Positions 39,957 to 50,093 of a stretch of DNA of 64,000 nucleotides are shown here, piece by piece; position 1 is the first letter of the stretch, and each line of letters starts with the position of its first letter. The notes beneath the pieces were generated by a model. That model was not told the origin of the DNA. It did no database searches and saw only the letters and a program-made list of their open reading frames with translations. Made by a program: the position numbers and the translations under genes. The DNA comes from Blasia pusilla (lineage: Eukaryota; Marchantiophyta; Marchantiopsida; Blasiales): positions 26,722,001 to 26,786,000 of the forward strand of contig CM114274.1 in the NCBI GenBank assembly GCA_050084515.1. Reading direction: 5' to 3'.

Positions 39957-40480
39957 GTGGTGGACTTGCCCTCAGAGCCGGTGCTCGGGACGTTCCCCAC
40001 CGAGTCATGGCATGCGGCGGCGGCGAAGTTGGTAGATATGCCAGCTCGACCGGCCATAGAGATAGCAATGGTGACACCTGGAGTAGTGTTATTGGATAAC
40101 CGAGCTGGAGTATTTTGCTTGGTTAGTCCGACAGGGACAATATACCACCCGCTGCGCGTCCTACTTGATTCGAGAGCGCAACCCTTGATGTTAGGGAAGG
40201 CGGCGTATTTAGCGTTGGGGTTACGGAAGGCCGACATTGAGCCTTGTCCCTTCCAGATACAGACCTCGATTGGGGGCGTGTCACCCATGCAATATATAAC
40301 TCGATAGGAGATAGTTGTCAGAGTCCAGCCAGAGCATGAGATGGATAGTGCTATGGTGCGCACACGTGCGATTACGACACCAGATGAGTCGTACGATGTG
40401 TTGGTGGGAAGTACAGTGTTATATCCCCTAGGATTCATCCTTGAATTGTGGGAGGAGACCGTTGCTTATCGGCCAGGATG
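39957..40480 (+). pseudogene. E2 aspartic protease, decayed
   Basis: The open stretch 39957-40307 includes VLLDSRAQPLMLGKAAYLALG, the retropepsin active-site region with D-S-R-A where E1 keeps D-L-G-A, so this copy is probably inactive. A TAG at 40305 separates it from the second half (MDSAMVRTRAITTP, SYDVLVGSTVLYPLGFILE). It lies between gag and the methyltransferase, as expected for a gag-pro-pol polyprotein. Confidence 0.7.
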
Positions 40481-40830
40481 GCAGTCAGGTGACGGCCGAA
40501 TGAGTCAGTTACCCTTGCAGTTTGCGGGACGAGGTGGTCGATCACGAGGCGAGTCTGTGACCACGTTGGCGGCTTTCACAGGTAGTGTTAGCTGGCCAGG
40601 AGAGTTGTTGGAGGGGAACGCACATGCGGAGGATGTCCCTATAGCGGATAGTCCCACGGAGAGACAAGCCATGGCGGGTGTCTCTTCCCATGTTGGCGAG
40701 ACCTCGATCTTCACCATTGTGGGGTACGACTCGAGAGCTACAGAGGAGTGCCAACGACCTCATGAGGTAGGCGTGGAGTCATGTTTTTATCCCGGAGCAT
40801 CGAGAGTCACGTGGCGATCGGGCTCTTGAC

Positions 40831-41850
40831 GTGGAGACGTTGACCCCACTGGATACCACACTGGTTGTGTGGCAGTGCCCAGAGGAGGATGTTAGGGTGT
40901 TAGATCTCTTCGGAGGGATTAGCACCGGATTGGCTGCAGTATTGCAGGCGGGCATACGGGTGCATCAGTACCTTTATGTGGAGAGAGATAAGACCGCGCG
41001 GCGAGTATCATTACGGCACGTGGCGAGATTGGTCCAGAGGTATCATGAGTTATTGTCGGTATCTGCAATACGGGGATATCAGCATACACTACCCGTCGAT
41101 ATCTCTTTGGTGGGGGTGCAGGATCTGGATAAAGTTGGCACCATTCATTTGGTGATTGTTGGATGGCCATGTCAGGGTCTTTCATCAGCTGACCGAGGAT
41201 TTGGATTGCAGGTTCCGAGGTCAGGGATGTTTTGGGAGATGCTGCGAGTAGTACTACATTTGCAGGAGAGTCAGACATGTTCTCCAACGTACATCTTGGA
41301 GAACGTGCGGTTGTTGGGAGACACTCGTGCACGTGTGATGACGAGTGTGTATCAAGTGAGGTCCTGGTTGGGACTTGCTGTGTTATTAGATGCGGCGAGA
41401 GTTGGATCACGTGCCCATCGTCCACGATTGTGGTGGACGAACCTAATACCATTAGAGGTACTGAGTCGAGCATACGATGGAGTCTAGAGAATACCACATC
41501 TCACAGTGGATGCTATTTTGGGCTGAGGGCGTCGATCTTAGGTGGTGACACCGGATGATAGACCACCGTTGGCCATGGCCAATAGGGTGGGGGAGTTAAG
41601 AGCAGCCTTACCTACGTTGGTGAGCTTCCCAGCATCCCATGCCTTTCGTCAGGGAGGGCCAGGCATGATTTGGGATAAGGTGACCGGAGCATTGGAGGAG
41701 CCTACAATAGATGAGCGCGAGCGCGCCATGGGGTTCGCTACCGGTACTACGACGGCGCCAAGGATGACTGAGGCATCCCGGAGATAGGTATTGGGGCAGG
41801 CGATGGACCTCAACTATCTCACATGGATAGTCAGCCTAGGTATGGCTGAG
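40831..41850 (+). pseudogene. E2 C5-cytosine DNA methyltransferase (DNMT3/DRM-like) inside the polyprotein
   Basis: Would transfer a methyl group from S-adenosylmethionine to cytosine C5 in DNA. One frame carries all the main motifs in order: I, VLDLFGGISTGL (about 40897); the acidic residue after it, YVERDKTARR; IV, the catalytic GWPCQGLSSADRG (41161-41199); VI, YILENV (41290-41307); VIII, RAHRPRLWW (41410-41436); IX-like, DERERAMGFATG (about 41711-41746); X-like, VLGQAMDLNYLTW after a stop. Spacing and the phrases ISTGLAAVLQAGI, HRPRLWW and the motif X tail resemble DNMT3/DRM enzymes more than DNMT1. In-frame stops lie at 41485, 41524, 41539 and 41785; the first reads TAG where E1 has CAG. 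The core from motif I to VIII is one uninterrupted 218-codon stretch. It sits between protease and RT, as in E1. Confidence 0.88.
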
Positions 41851-42114
41851 TAGAGACGGATGGTGTCATCCATGCCGTCACGTCCACGAGTTGGACCATT
41901 GCCTACAGGGTCTGTACAGGCATTGGCTGGGGGCGAGACGAGGAGAGATAAGCACCCATGGACTTCCTGGGATGTCGTTCGAGCATAGAGTGCAAAGGCG
42001 GCTAGAATAGCACATGTTCATTTTTTGGATGCGGAGCATGGTGTAGGACGTCAGAGTGGAGTGGCTGTTGCGGAGGTGGCTAGGGTTGCTACATAGCAAC
42101 CAAAGCCGGAGGTT

Positions 42115-42694
42115 GTGTCCTCTCCGAGTGAGGTCACGATGGAGACTTGGGAGCCAATGATAGGTCTCAAGTTGATAGGAGGAGAGCGACGGCGAGTTTA
42201 TAGGTTTCTGAGAGGGCATGTCAGTTCTTTTGCCTTCAGTATGAGAGACTTGGGTACGTTGAAGGGTCCCAGGATACGGATTGAGTTAGCTAGTGATACG
42301 CCAATCTTTCGTCGACCCTATAGGTATTCTGATATGGAGCGAGCCTTGATTCAGAACAGGAGTCAGGACTTGTTGGAGGCAAGACTTGTGGAGTTATCAC
42401 ATGGAGAGTATGCATGAGCCACAGTCATGCCGGCGAAGAAGGATATGTATGGCAATTGGACGGATAGGCGGATGTGTGGAGATTACCGTCCTATCAACCG
42501 ATAGACGAGGTCAGATCGGTACGCCATGCCTACTCCTGAGGAGAACTTTGATGCGGTAGGGCATGCAAAGATATTCAGTACTTTGGATCTCCGTGCTTGC
42601 TATCATCATCTTCCTATCAGGTTGGAGGACAGGGAGAAGACAACATTCTGGGGGATAGATCGGTTCGGGAGAGATTGCTTGTATCAGTGGCGGT
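42115..42694 (+). pseudogene. E2 reverse transcriptase, N-terminal part (cut by E3)
   Basis: Begins with the pre-RT segment (METWEPMIGLKLIGGERR ... KGPRIRIELASDTPIFRR), then RT fingers (MPAKKDMYGNWTDRRMCGDY) and the start of the palm (FSTLDLRACYHHLPI, TTFWGIDRFGRDCLYQWR). Stops lie at 42415 and 42502. The frame runs directly into the LTR of E3 at 42695 and resumes at 46708 with FLPFGLKIAPAEF. Confidence 0.88.
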
Positions 42695-43299
42695 TGTCGT
42701 GCGCATACATATCGCAACACAACATACATCGCTGGTCACATCTACACCACACAACACCGATCTTCCCCACACACGGGTCGATCCACACATTTACCAAAAT
42801 CAACTCATACATATACATGGAGATCACTCAACAAAAATAAAGAGTAGTAAAAATGGCACACCCGGCCTAAACCTCCACTCCTCAATCTACATCGGCATAT
42901 CGAGCCTCGTCCACCCTATGCTATCAAGGAATCCGGACGCTATCACCTTAGTCCTAGCTCACACACATACAAGGGAGGTGCTCCAACGGCCCAACATGAG
43001 AAAGATGGCTTAAGAAAGCCATCTTCCTCTCTTATATAGGTTGGGAAGAGCCAAGAGGATCTTCTCCTAAAATATCCTTCCTTGGTAACTTTGTGTGCAC
43101 AGTTACAAAGGGGTAACCCTGGTCAACAAGTCACCCGGTGTAAAAGATCTCAACATGAAAGTCGCCGAAACGACGCGTTCGACACAATGGACCATCCTCA
43201 ACCTCATCCGACACTGTGGGGACAAAGTTACACTCAAGATAGTCCGCTCCTACGCCTATCCACGATAGATCTCGGCCTATCGGCTACTCAGATGTGACA
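42695..43299 (-). repeat. E3 3' LTR (605 bp)
   Basis: Full LTR with inverted tips TGTCAC and GACA (coding strand TGTCACATCTGAG ... GCGCACGACA). It contains a TATA box (CTATATAAGAG, about 43036-43026). It is the cleanest LTR in the window and defines the family terminus. Confidence 0.88.
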
Positions 43300-43301
43300 G
43301 C

Positions 43302-43438
43302 TGTCGTGCGCATACATATCGCTACACAACATACATCGCTAGTCACATCTACACCACACAACACCGATCTTCCCCACACACGGGTCGATCCACACATGTA
43401 CAAAAATCAACTCATACATATACATGGAGATCACTCAA
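43302..43438 (-). repeat. E3 extra LTR-end segment next to polypurine tract
   Basis: 137 bp repeating the terminal part of the LTR, separated from the full LTR by GC and abutting the polypurine tract (complement of CCGCCCCCCT, 43439-43448). Same layout as E1. Confidence 0.8.
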
Positions 43439-43499
43439 CCGCCCCCCTAGTTGGCAGTTGGATCCCTCCACCTCCAGATAGAAAATATCACATCTCTCT

Positions 43500-44900
43500 G
43501 ACATGACCTACTACCCTATACACATCTCGGACACATCCATCATCCCGTGGGAACCACATCAAGAGGGGGGGTCAGACATGACATATGCCACCCTCGAGAA
43601 CAACCATCACATACCAACATGGTGGCTGCACCCCTCGCAGATCCGCACAACATACACCTCAAGCCTACAGGTACCAGTGCCAAGCTTGGATCCACCGTCC
43701 CATTTACGTTCGGAAGATGACATGGCGCACAATTGCGCACATGATCCTTCCAAACCATACCATCTCGTCCCTCCAACATGAGGACTCCGGTCGGTAATAC
43801 CTCGCGCACACGTAGGATAGTGCGCCCTGCAGTGACATCTAGCGTCGTGGGTGCCGCCTGCTGTAAATACACGTAATCTCCATGATGAAACCTCCTAATC
43901 CCTGGACGATAACCTCCTCCACGAATGGTCGTGTACCTCAATGTATCTCTATGCTGGGCAATAGCTAAGTTCTCAAAGGCCATAGGCATAACTCTACGAA
44001 AAACTTCTGCCCTCTGAGAACATGCTTGCACCCACACATCTGGATCATCAAGATCTAACACCTCCGCCATGTCACGTCGAATCGCTGCAAGTAAATCTAG
44101 CTCTCTCCCAAAGAGCAAAAAGTACGGTGAAAATGACGCCAAGGATGCTTGCCGACTAAAGCGATAACCCATAGCCAACCATGGCAAATCAGAGGTCCCA
44201 CTCCCTCAATCGCCCCCCCCGCTGCAAGCCATACTTGCGCAATCCTCTCTTCACCGTCTGTACCACTCTCTCCGCCAATCCATCCGCCTCAGGATGATCC
44301 TCGGCGTGGTGCGGTGATCTATCGCCTGATCACACAAGGCTGAAACTCTCCTGAACTCGGTACCCTGGTCGGGTCAACACCTCCGCCGGTGCACCAAAGT
44401 GACTAAGCACACGATCTAGAAACGCATAAGTTGTTCCCTCGCTCGCCTTGTCTGGTAGTGCCACCAACTCTATCCACTTGGAGAAATGCTCCACCATGAC
44501 CAACACGTACCTATGATGACGCCCTGTCAATGGCAAAGGTCCCGCAAAGTCTAAACTCCACCGATAACCTAAATCCATAATCGGCAAAGGATGTAATCAT
44601 GGAGTGGGGAGCATTGAAGGATGCTCGCACTCTATCACATACCATACATCGGCCACCTGGCTCAGATCCCAAGTATGCATGCGGCGCCACCAATATCGAA
44701 CTCGGGTAAGGTCGAGTACGCTTTACTCGAAATGTCCCAACTCCTCATGGGCATGTCGCACTACACGTGCTCGCTGGGAAGGATGAGGTACCACTCGTAT
44801 CCTACCATCTCCCCATACCCGCAAAATGTGAGTCCCCTCCCACCTGAACCTCTTGGCTCTGTGTAGGATCCGATCCCGCTCCCTAGCACTCATCTTACTA
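43500..44900 (-). pseudogene. E3 integrase and PHD finger, decayed
   Basis: The 215-codon stretch 44187-43540 covers the integrase C-terminal region (PYFLLFGRELDLL, FHHGDYVYLQQAAP, TILRVREVLPTGVLMLEG) and runs into the PHD finger (CMLCGSARGAATMLVCDGC, GWHMSCLTPPLDVVPTG), followed by TGA where E2 has CGA. Upstream fragments give the DDE core (SLDFAGPLPLTGRHHRYVLV). The second catalytic Asp region is frameshifted (LTRPGYRVQE). Confidence 0.83.
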
Positions 44901-45022
44901 CTCGCAATGACGCCGGTCGCAAGAAGTCCACAACCTCCACGTCGTCATGGATATCACGACCACTGCCGCCTCCACCGACCTCCGGATCCAAAGACTCATC
45001 ATCCAACCCCACCATCGAGTCA

Positions 45023-45752
45023 TCACCGTGGGTCGACCGCCATAGTCAACCAACAAAGATACGCAGATGCATGCCAACCGGGCACCATCTCCTCATCACT
45101 CTCTCCGTGCCATCGAGCTCCCGTGACGTCTCTCTGACTCGGACATGGGTTACGACTCAACCCATCCGCATCCTGGTTCAGCCGACCTGGCCTATGAACC
45201 ACCTCAAACTCATACTCCTGTAGTAATAGAGCCCACCTGGCAAGCTTTCCTATAAGCTTGTCGGACTCCATCAACCACTTCAACGGCTGATGATCAGTGA
45301 TAAGTGTGAAAGGGTTGCCAAATAAATAGCACCTAAAATGTGCCACGGCCCACACTGCAGCCAAGCACTCTCCCTCGTAGGAGCTGTACTTCGCCTCTGC
45401 AATGTTGTTCGATCGACTCGCGTAAGCCACAACGAACTCCCTCTCCTCGTCATCCCTCTGAGTAAGCACTGCTCCTAGACCCAACATGCTCCAACGTATG
45501 TAATCGAATGGGCGACCCTAACCGGTCTCTCGTAAAATGGGTGAGGACGTCAACCTGTCCTTGAGCTCTGAAATGCTCGCTCTTGATCATCTCCCCACAA
45601 CCACACTGATCAAGTCTCGTCAACAAGGTCAAAGACTTTGCGATCGCACTAAAACCCTTGACATACTGTCGATAGAAGTTTGCCAGTCCAAGAAATGCTC
45701 GGACCCGACTCACATCTGTAGGGCGTGGAATCTGCGCAATAGCCTCTACCTT
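45023..45752 (-). pseudogene. E3 RT connection and RNase H, truncated
   Basis: Begins abruptly at VEAIAQIPRPTDVSRVRAFL (the connection region after the RT palm), fused to unrelated GC-rich sequence. It continues through KGFSAIAKSLTLLTRLDQ, a frameshift near 45500, then RNase H (GLGAVLTQRDDEEREFVVAY, YEGECLAAVWAV, LITDHQPLKWL). The YIDD catalytic palm is absent. Confidence 0.85.
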
Positions 45753-46224
45753 TAGGGGCGCATCACGCGCCGCCGCCGCCGCTTGACTCTTTGTCCGCGC
45801 CGCTCGCTCGCTCGCTTCGCGCTGCCGTCCGCTCTGTTGTTCGTGCTCGATGTCGTGCTCGATGTCGCTGCTGTCCGCGCTTCTGCCGTCCGCGCCCGAA
45901 CCTAAACTCGACCTAACTCTAGCCGCCTTTACTTGACAGCCCCCCGGCGGCTGCAAGACCCAAACTTGCCCGTTCCTTCTCTCTCAACGCCTCCACTTGC
46001 GTACACCCGACGCCCCACCACACGCTACACTCGGCTGCTGTCCCCCATCAATCCGCACCAGCAAAATCTGAGAAAAACGGACAGCGCTTCCACCCACGGC
46101 CTTCCGAACGGAAAAAATGACACACAACGTCACACACACGTCTCCAGGGGCTCCCGAGCAAGGCAACTCGCTTGCCTACCTGCAAACAACGAATTCCCAC
46201 CAGCCCCCTGACATCTTTCTCATG
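45753..46224. other. GC-rich sequence of unknown origin inside E3
   Basis: About 470 bp unlike the retroelement, with CGCCGCCGCCGCC, repeated GCTCG and GATGTCGTGCTC runs. It replaces everything from the 5' leader to the RT palm. On the minus strand an open frame rich in Ala/Arg/Ser runs into the RT connection without a stop, and a CTTGCAG/CC at about 45957 resembles a splice acceptor. It could be a captured host gene fragment (exon or promoter) or an unrelated leader. I cannot identify it. Confidence 0.6.
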
Positions 46225-46703
46225 TAAAAATAAAGAGTAGTAAAAATGGCACACCCGGCCTAAAACTCCACTCCTCAATCTACATCGGCATATCGAGCCT
46301 CGTCCACCCTGTGCTATCAAGGAATCCGGACGCTAGCACCCTAGTCCTAGCTCACACACATACAAGGAAGGTGCTCCAACGGCCCAACATGAGAAAGATG
46401 GCTTAAGAAAGCCATCTTCCTCTCCTATATAGGTTGGGAAGAGCCAAAAGGCTCTTCTCCTAAAAATATCCCTTCCCTTGGTAACCTGTGTGCACAGGTT
46501 ACCAGGGGCAGGTGACCTGGTCAACAAGTCACCCGGCTGTAAAAGACCTCAACATGAAAGTCGTCAGAAACGACGTTCCTGACATAATGGACCATCCTCA
46601 ACCTCATCCGACACTGTGGGACAAAGTTACACACAAGATAGTCCGCTGGCTCCTACGCCCTATCCACGATAGATCTCGGCCTATCGGCTACTCAGATGTG
46701 ACA
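46225..46703 (-). repeat. E3 5' LTR, lacking its terminal 131 bp
   Basis: Matches the first 475-480 bp of the 605-bp LTR (TGTCACATCTGAG to TTTATTTTTA), including the TATA box (CTATATAGGAG, about 46430-46420). The last part of the LTR, the same segment that appears in excess at the 3' end, is missing before the GC-rich segment. Confidence 0.8.
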
Positions 46704-46707
46704 GGGT

Positions 46708-47624
46708 TCTTACCATTTGGGTTAAAGATAGCGCCTGCAGAGTTTTAGAGAGTGATGGATAGGATTCTGGCTGGCTTGGATTTTGTATGATGTTACATAG
46801 ATGATATTCTTATCTTCAGTTCCACAGTTGAGGAGCATGAGGGACACTTGGAGGAGGTGTTTTGGCGATTGTAGTTACATGGACTGAAGTTAAATCCAGG
46901 CAAGTGCAGATTCTTTTAGGAGCAGATTGAGTACTTGGGACACACCATATACCAGAGTGGGTTAGGCGTTCAGCAGACAAAGGTAGAGGCTATTGTGTAG
47001 ATTCCACGCCCTATAGATGTGAGTCGAGTCCAAGCATTTCTTGGACCGGCAAACTTCTATCGACGGTATGTCAAGGGTTTTAGTGCGATCGCAAAGTCTT
47101 TGACCTTGTTGACGAGACTTGATCAGGTTTGGTTGTGGGGAGATGATCAAGAGCGAGCATTTCAGGAGCTCAAGAACAAGTTGACGTCCTCACCCATTTT
47201 ACAAAGATCGGTTAGGGGTCGCCCATTCCAATTACATACGGATTGGAGCATGTTGGGTCTATGAGCAGTGCTTACTCAGAGGGATGAGGAGGAGAGGGAG
47301 TTTGTTGTGGCTTACGCGAGCCGATCAAACAACATTGCAGAGGCAAAGTACAGCTCCTACGAGGGAGAGTGCTTGGCTGCAGTGTGGGCCGTGGCATATT
47401 TCAAGTGCTTTTTATTTGGCAACCCTTTCACACTTATCACTGATCATCAGCCGTTGAGGTGGTTGATGGAGTCCGAAAAGCTTACGGGAAAGCTTGCCAG
47501 GTGGGCTCTATTACTACAGGAGTATGAGTTTGAGGTGGTTCACAGGCCAGGTCGGCTGAACCAGGATGCGGATGGGTTGAGTCGTAACCCATGTCCGAGT
47601 CAGAGAGACGACACAGGAGCTTGA
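46708..47624 (+). pseudogene. E2 reverse transcriptase C-terminal part and RNase H
   Basis: Continues the E2 pol frame after E3: FLPFGLKIAPAEF, then the catalytic YIDDILIFSSTVEEHE near 46795-46842, then LKLNPGKCRFF, EYLGHTIY and connection residues (VEAIVQIPRPIDVSRVQAF). RNase H follows with its acidic residues in LHTDWSMLGL (D), YEGECLAAVWAV (E) and LITDHQPLRWL (D). Stops at about 46746, 46788, 46872, 46917, 46998 and 47263 show decay. The Y-I-D-D box itself is intact. Confidence 0.88.
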
Positions 47625-47879
47625 TGGCACAGAGAGAGTGATGAGGAGATGATGCCCGGTTGGCATGCATATGCCTATCTTTGTTGGTTGACTATGGCAG
47701 GTCAGCCATAGGTAATGACTCCAGTGGTGGGGTTGGATGATAAGTCTTTGGATCCGAAGGTTAGTGAGGAGGCGACAGGTAGTCGTGATATCCATGACGA
47801 CGTGGAGGTTGTGGAGTTCTTACGCATTAGCGTCATAGCGAGTACAATGAGTGCTAGGGAGCGGGATCGGATCCTATAG

Positions 47880-49231
47880 AGAGCCTAGAGGTTCAGGTGG
47901 GAGGGGACTCACATTTTACGGGTATGGGGAGATGGTAGGATACGAGTGGTACCTCATCCTTCCCAGCAAGCACGTGTAGTGCGACATGCCCATGAGGAGT
48001 TGGGACATTTCGGAGTAAAGCGTACTTACAGCTTGATCCAGGTTCAATATTGGTGGCGCGGCATGCATATTGGGGTACAGCAGTTTGTAGCCAGATGTAT
48101 GGTATGTGACAGAGTGCGAGCATCCTTCAATGCTCCCACTTTGCAGTTACATCCTTTTTCAATTATGGGTTTAGGTTATTGGTGGAGTTTAGACTTTGCG
48201 GGACCTTTGCCATTGACGGGGCGTCATCATAGGTACGTGTTGGTCATGGTGGAGCATTTCTCCAAGTGGATAGAGTTGGTGGCACTACCAGACAAGGCGA
48301 GCGAGGGAGCAGCTTATGCGTTTCTAGATCGTGTGCTTAGTCACTTTGGTGCACCGGCGGAGGTGTTGACTGACCAGGGTACTCAGTTCAGAGGAGAGTT
48401 TCAGGCCTTGTGTGATCAGGCGCTGATAGATCACCGCACCACGTCCAGAGATCATCTTGAGGCGGATGGGTTGGCGGAGAGAGTGGTACAGACGGTGAAG
48501 AGAGGATTGCGCAAGTATGGCTTGCAGCGGGGATATTTGAGGGAGTAAGACCTACAGTTGCCATGGTTGGCTATGGGTTATCGCTTTAGTCGGCAGGCAT
48601 CCTTGGCGTCATTTTCACCGTACTTTTTGCTCTTTGGGAGAGAGCCAGATTTACCTGCAGTGATTCAACGTGACATGGCGGAGGTGTTAGATCTTGATGA
48701 TCCAGATGTGTGGATACAATCATGTTCTCAGAGGGCGGAGGTTTTTCGTAGAGTTATGCCTATGGCCTTTGAGAACTTAGCTATTGCTCAACATAGAGAT
48801 ACATTGAGGTACGTGACCATTCATGGAGGAGGTTATCGTCTAGGGATTAGGAGGTTTCATCCTGGAGATTACGTGTATTTACAGCAAGCGGCACCCACGA
48901 CGCTAGATGTCACTGCAGGGCGCACTATCCTACGTGTGTGCGAGGTATTACCGACTGGAGTCCTCATGTTGGAGGGACGGCATGGTATGGTTTGGAAGGA
49001 TCATGTGCACAATTGTGCACCATGTCATCTTCCGAACGTAGATGGGACGGTGGATCCGAGCTTGGCAGTGGTACCTACAGGCTTGAGGTGTATGTTGTGC
49101 GGATCTGTGAGGGGTGCAACTACCATATTGGTATGTGATGGTTGTTCTCAAGGGTGGCATATGTCATGTCAGACCCCCTCTTGATGTGGTTCCCATAGGA
49201 CGATGGATGTGTCCGAGATGTGTATAGGGTA
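47880..49231 (+). pseudogene. E2 integrase with C-terminal PHD finger
   Basis: Two long open stretches separated by a stop at 48546. The first (47946-48548) has the HHCC zinc site (HAHEELGHFG, CMVC) and the DDE core (SLDFAGPLPL, VLTDQGTQFRGEF, ADGLAERVVQTVKRGL). The second (48558-49184) has PYFLLFGREPDLP, FHPGDYVYLQQAAP, ILRVCEVLPTGVLMLEG and ends in a PHD finger: CMLC, 11 residues, CDGC, x4, H-x2-C, then after a 2-bp slip in a C run, WMCPRC and a stop (about 49085-49231). The C4HC3 ligand order is canonical. Most Ty3/gypsy integrases end in a GPY/F module with or without a chromodomain; here a PHD finger occupies that place. Confidence 0.88.
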
Positions 49232-49303
49232 GTAGGTCATGTCAGAGAGATGTGATATTTTCTATCTGGAGTTGGGGGGATCCAACTGCCAGCTAGGGGG
49301 GCG

Positions 49304-49441
49304 GTTGTGTGATCTCCATGTATATGTATGAGTTGATTTTTGTACATGTGTGGATCGACCCGTGTGTGGGGAAGATCGGTGTTGTGTGGTGTAGATATGA
49401 TCAACGATGTATGTTTTGTAGCGATATGTATGCGCACGACA
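49304..49441 (+). repeat. E2 terminal LTR-end segment
   Basis: 138 bp following the polypurine tract (AGGGGGGCGG, 49295-49304), identical in type to the extra segments of E1 and E3, ending GCGCACGACA. No full LTR follows; unrelated DNA begins at 49442. Confidence 0.8.
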
Positions 49442-50093
49442 GGCCTAACAACACCCCTTTGAGCAACCATAATAGGCCGTCTCATACAACGGAACATAAT
49501 CCTCATGACATCTTCATGGTCCTTGACTCTAAAACAAGGAAGACCTATTTTTACACAAGGGGGTCTTTATGGCCCTTGCATGTTCTCCCTTTTTTTTTTT
49601 TTTCTTGGCCATATAACCTATCCACATTCCCTACACACATGTTTGATAATTATCCGTCTCAAAGGGCCACACAAGTTCATTTTACTAGGTCATATACTTT
49701 ACGTAATTTGTGAACTAAATAGACAGGGAGTGTGCTCGGACGCAAGGATGTGTGCGTGAACTTCCTCTAGCACCCCTCATTCAAAAGGCCACGAGTGTAC
49801 AAAAAATAAAATTATGGACATACATCTAGAAGTGTGAAATAAAATTTGGGACGCCCTAATAAACTATTCCCGAAAGTTAGAACCCATTGCCGGAAACTCA
49901 ACGGGAATGCTCAGGAGGGATTTGCCGTAGGGCCGCTGTTATAGGCTTGAATTTCTTGATTCCCCCCTATCCCGACATCGCCTTTATGGTAGGACCCACT
50001 TCTCGGTTGGCATTATAGGTGAGTGGGACCCAGGGGGAAGAGAGGTTCATCCGCAGAGGGAAGGACGTTTGGGGGTGGAGGTCCCGGTCCGCC

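Larger units (their letters stand above)
42695..46703 (-). mobile_element. E3: defective same-family retrotransposon nested in E2
   Basis: Minus-strand element bounded by LTR sequence with TGTC...GACA ends. The flanks read CGGT (42691-42694) and GGGT (46704-46707), a probable 4-bp target-site duplication with one mismatch. Removing the insert and one flank copy restores the E2 reading ...QWR-FLPFG.... In its own direction E3 has an LTR part (46703-46225), a GC-rich unrelated segment (46224-45753), RT connection and RNase H, integrase, PHD finger, polypurine tract, LTR-end segment and a full LTR. It lacks gag, protease, methyltransferase and the RT palm, so it could only have moved with helper proteins. 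Confidence 0.88.
38301..49441 (+). mobile_element. E2: Ty3/gypsy retrotransposon with DNMT and PHD domains, interrupted by E3
   Basis: Plus-strand copy of the same family as E1, in two parts (about 38301-42694 and 46704-49441) because E3 is inserted in its RT gene. Domain order: gag, protease, methyltransferase, RT, RNase H, integrase, PHD finger, polypurine tract (49294-49303), then an LTR-end segment. It is 5'-truncated inside gag: homology to E1 begins near 38301, and no 5' LTR is present. It is better preserved than E1, but each module has one or more stops or frameshifts. Confidence 0.88.
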
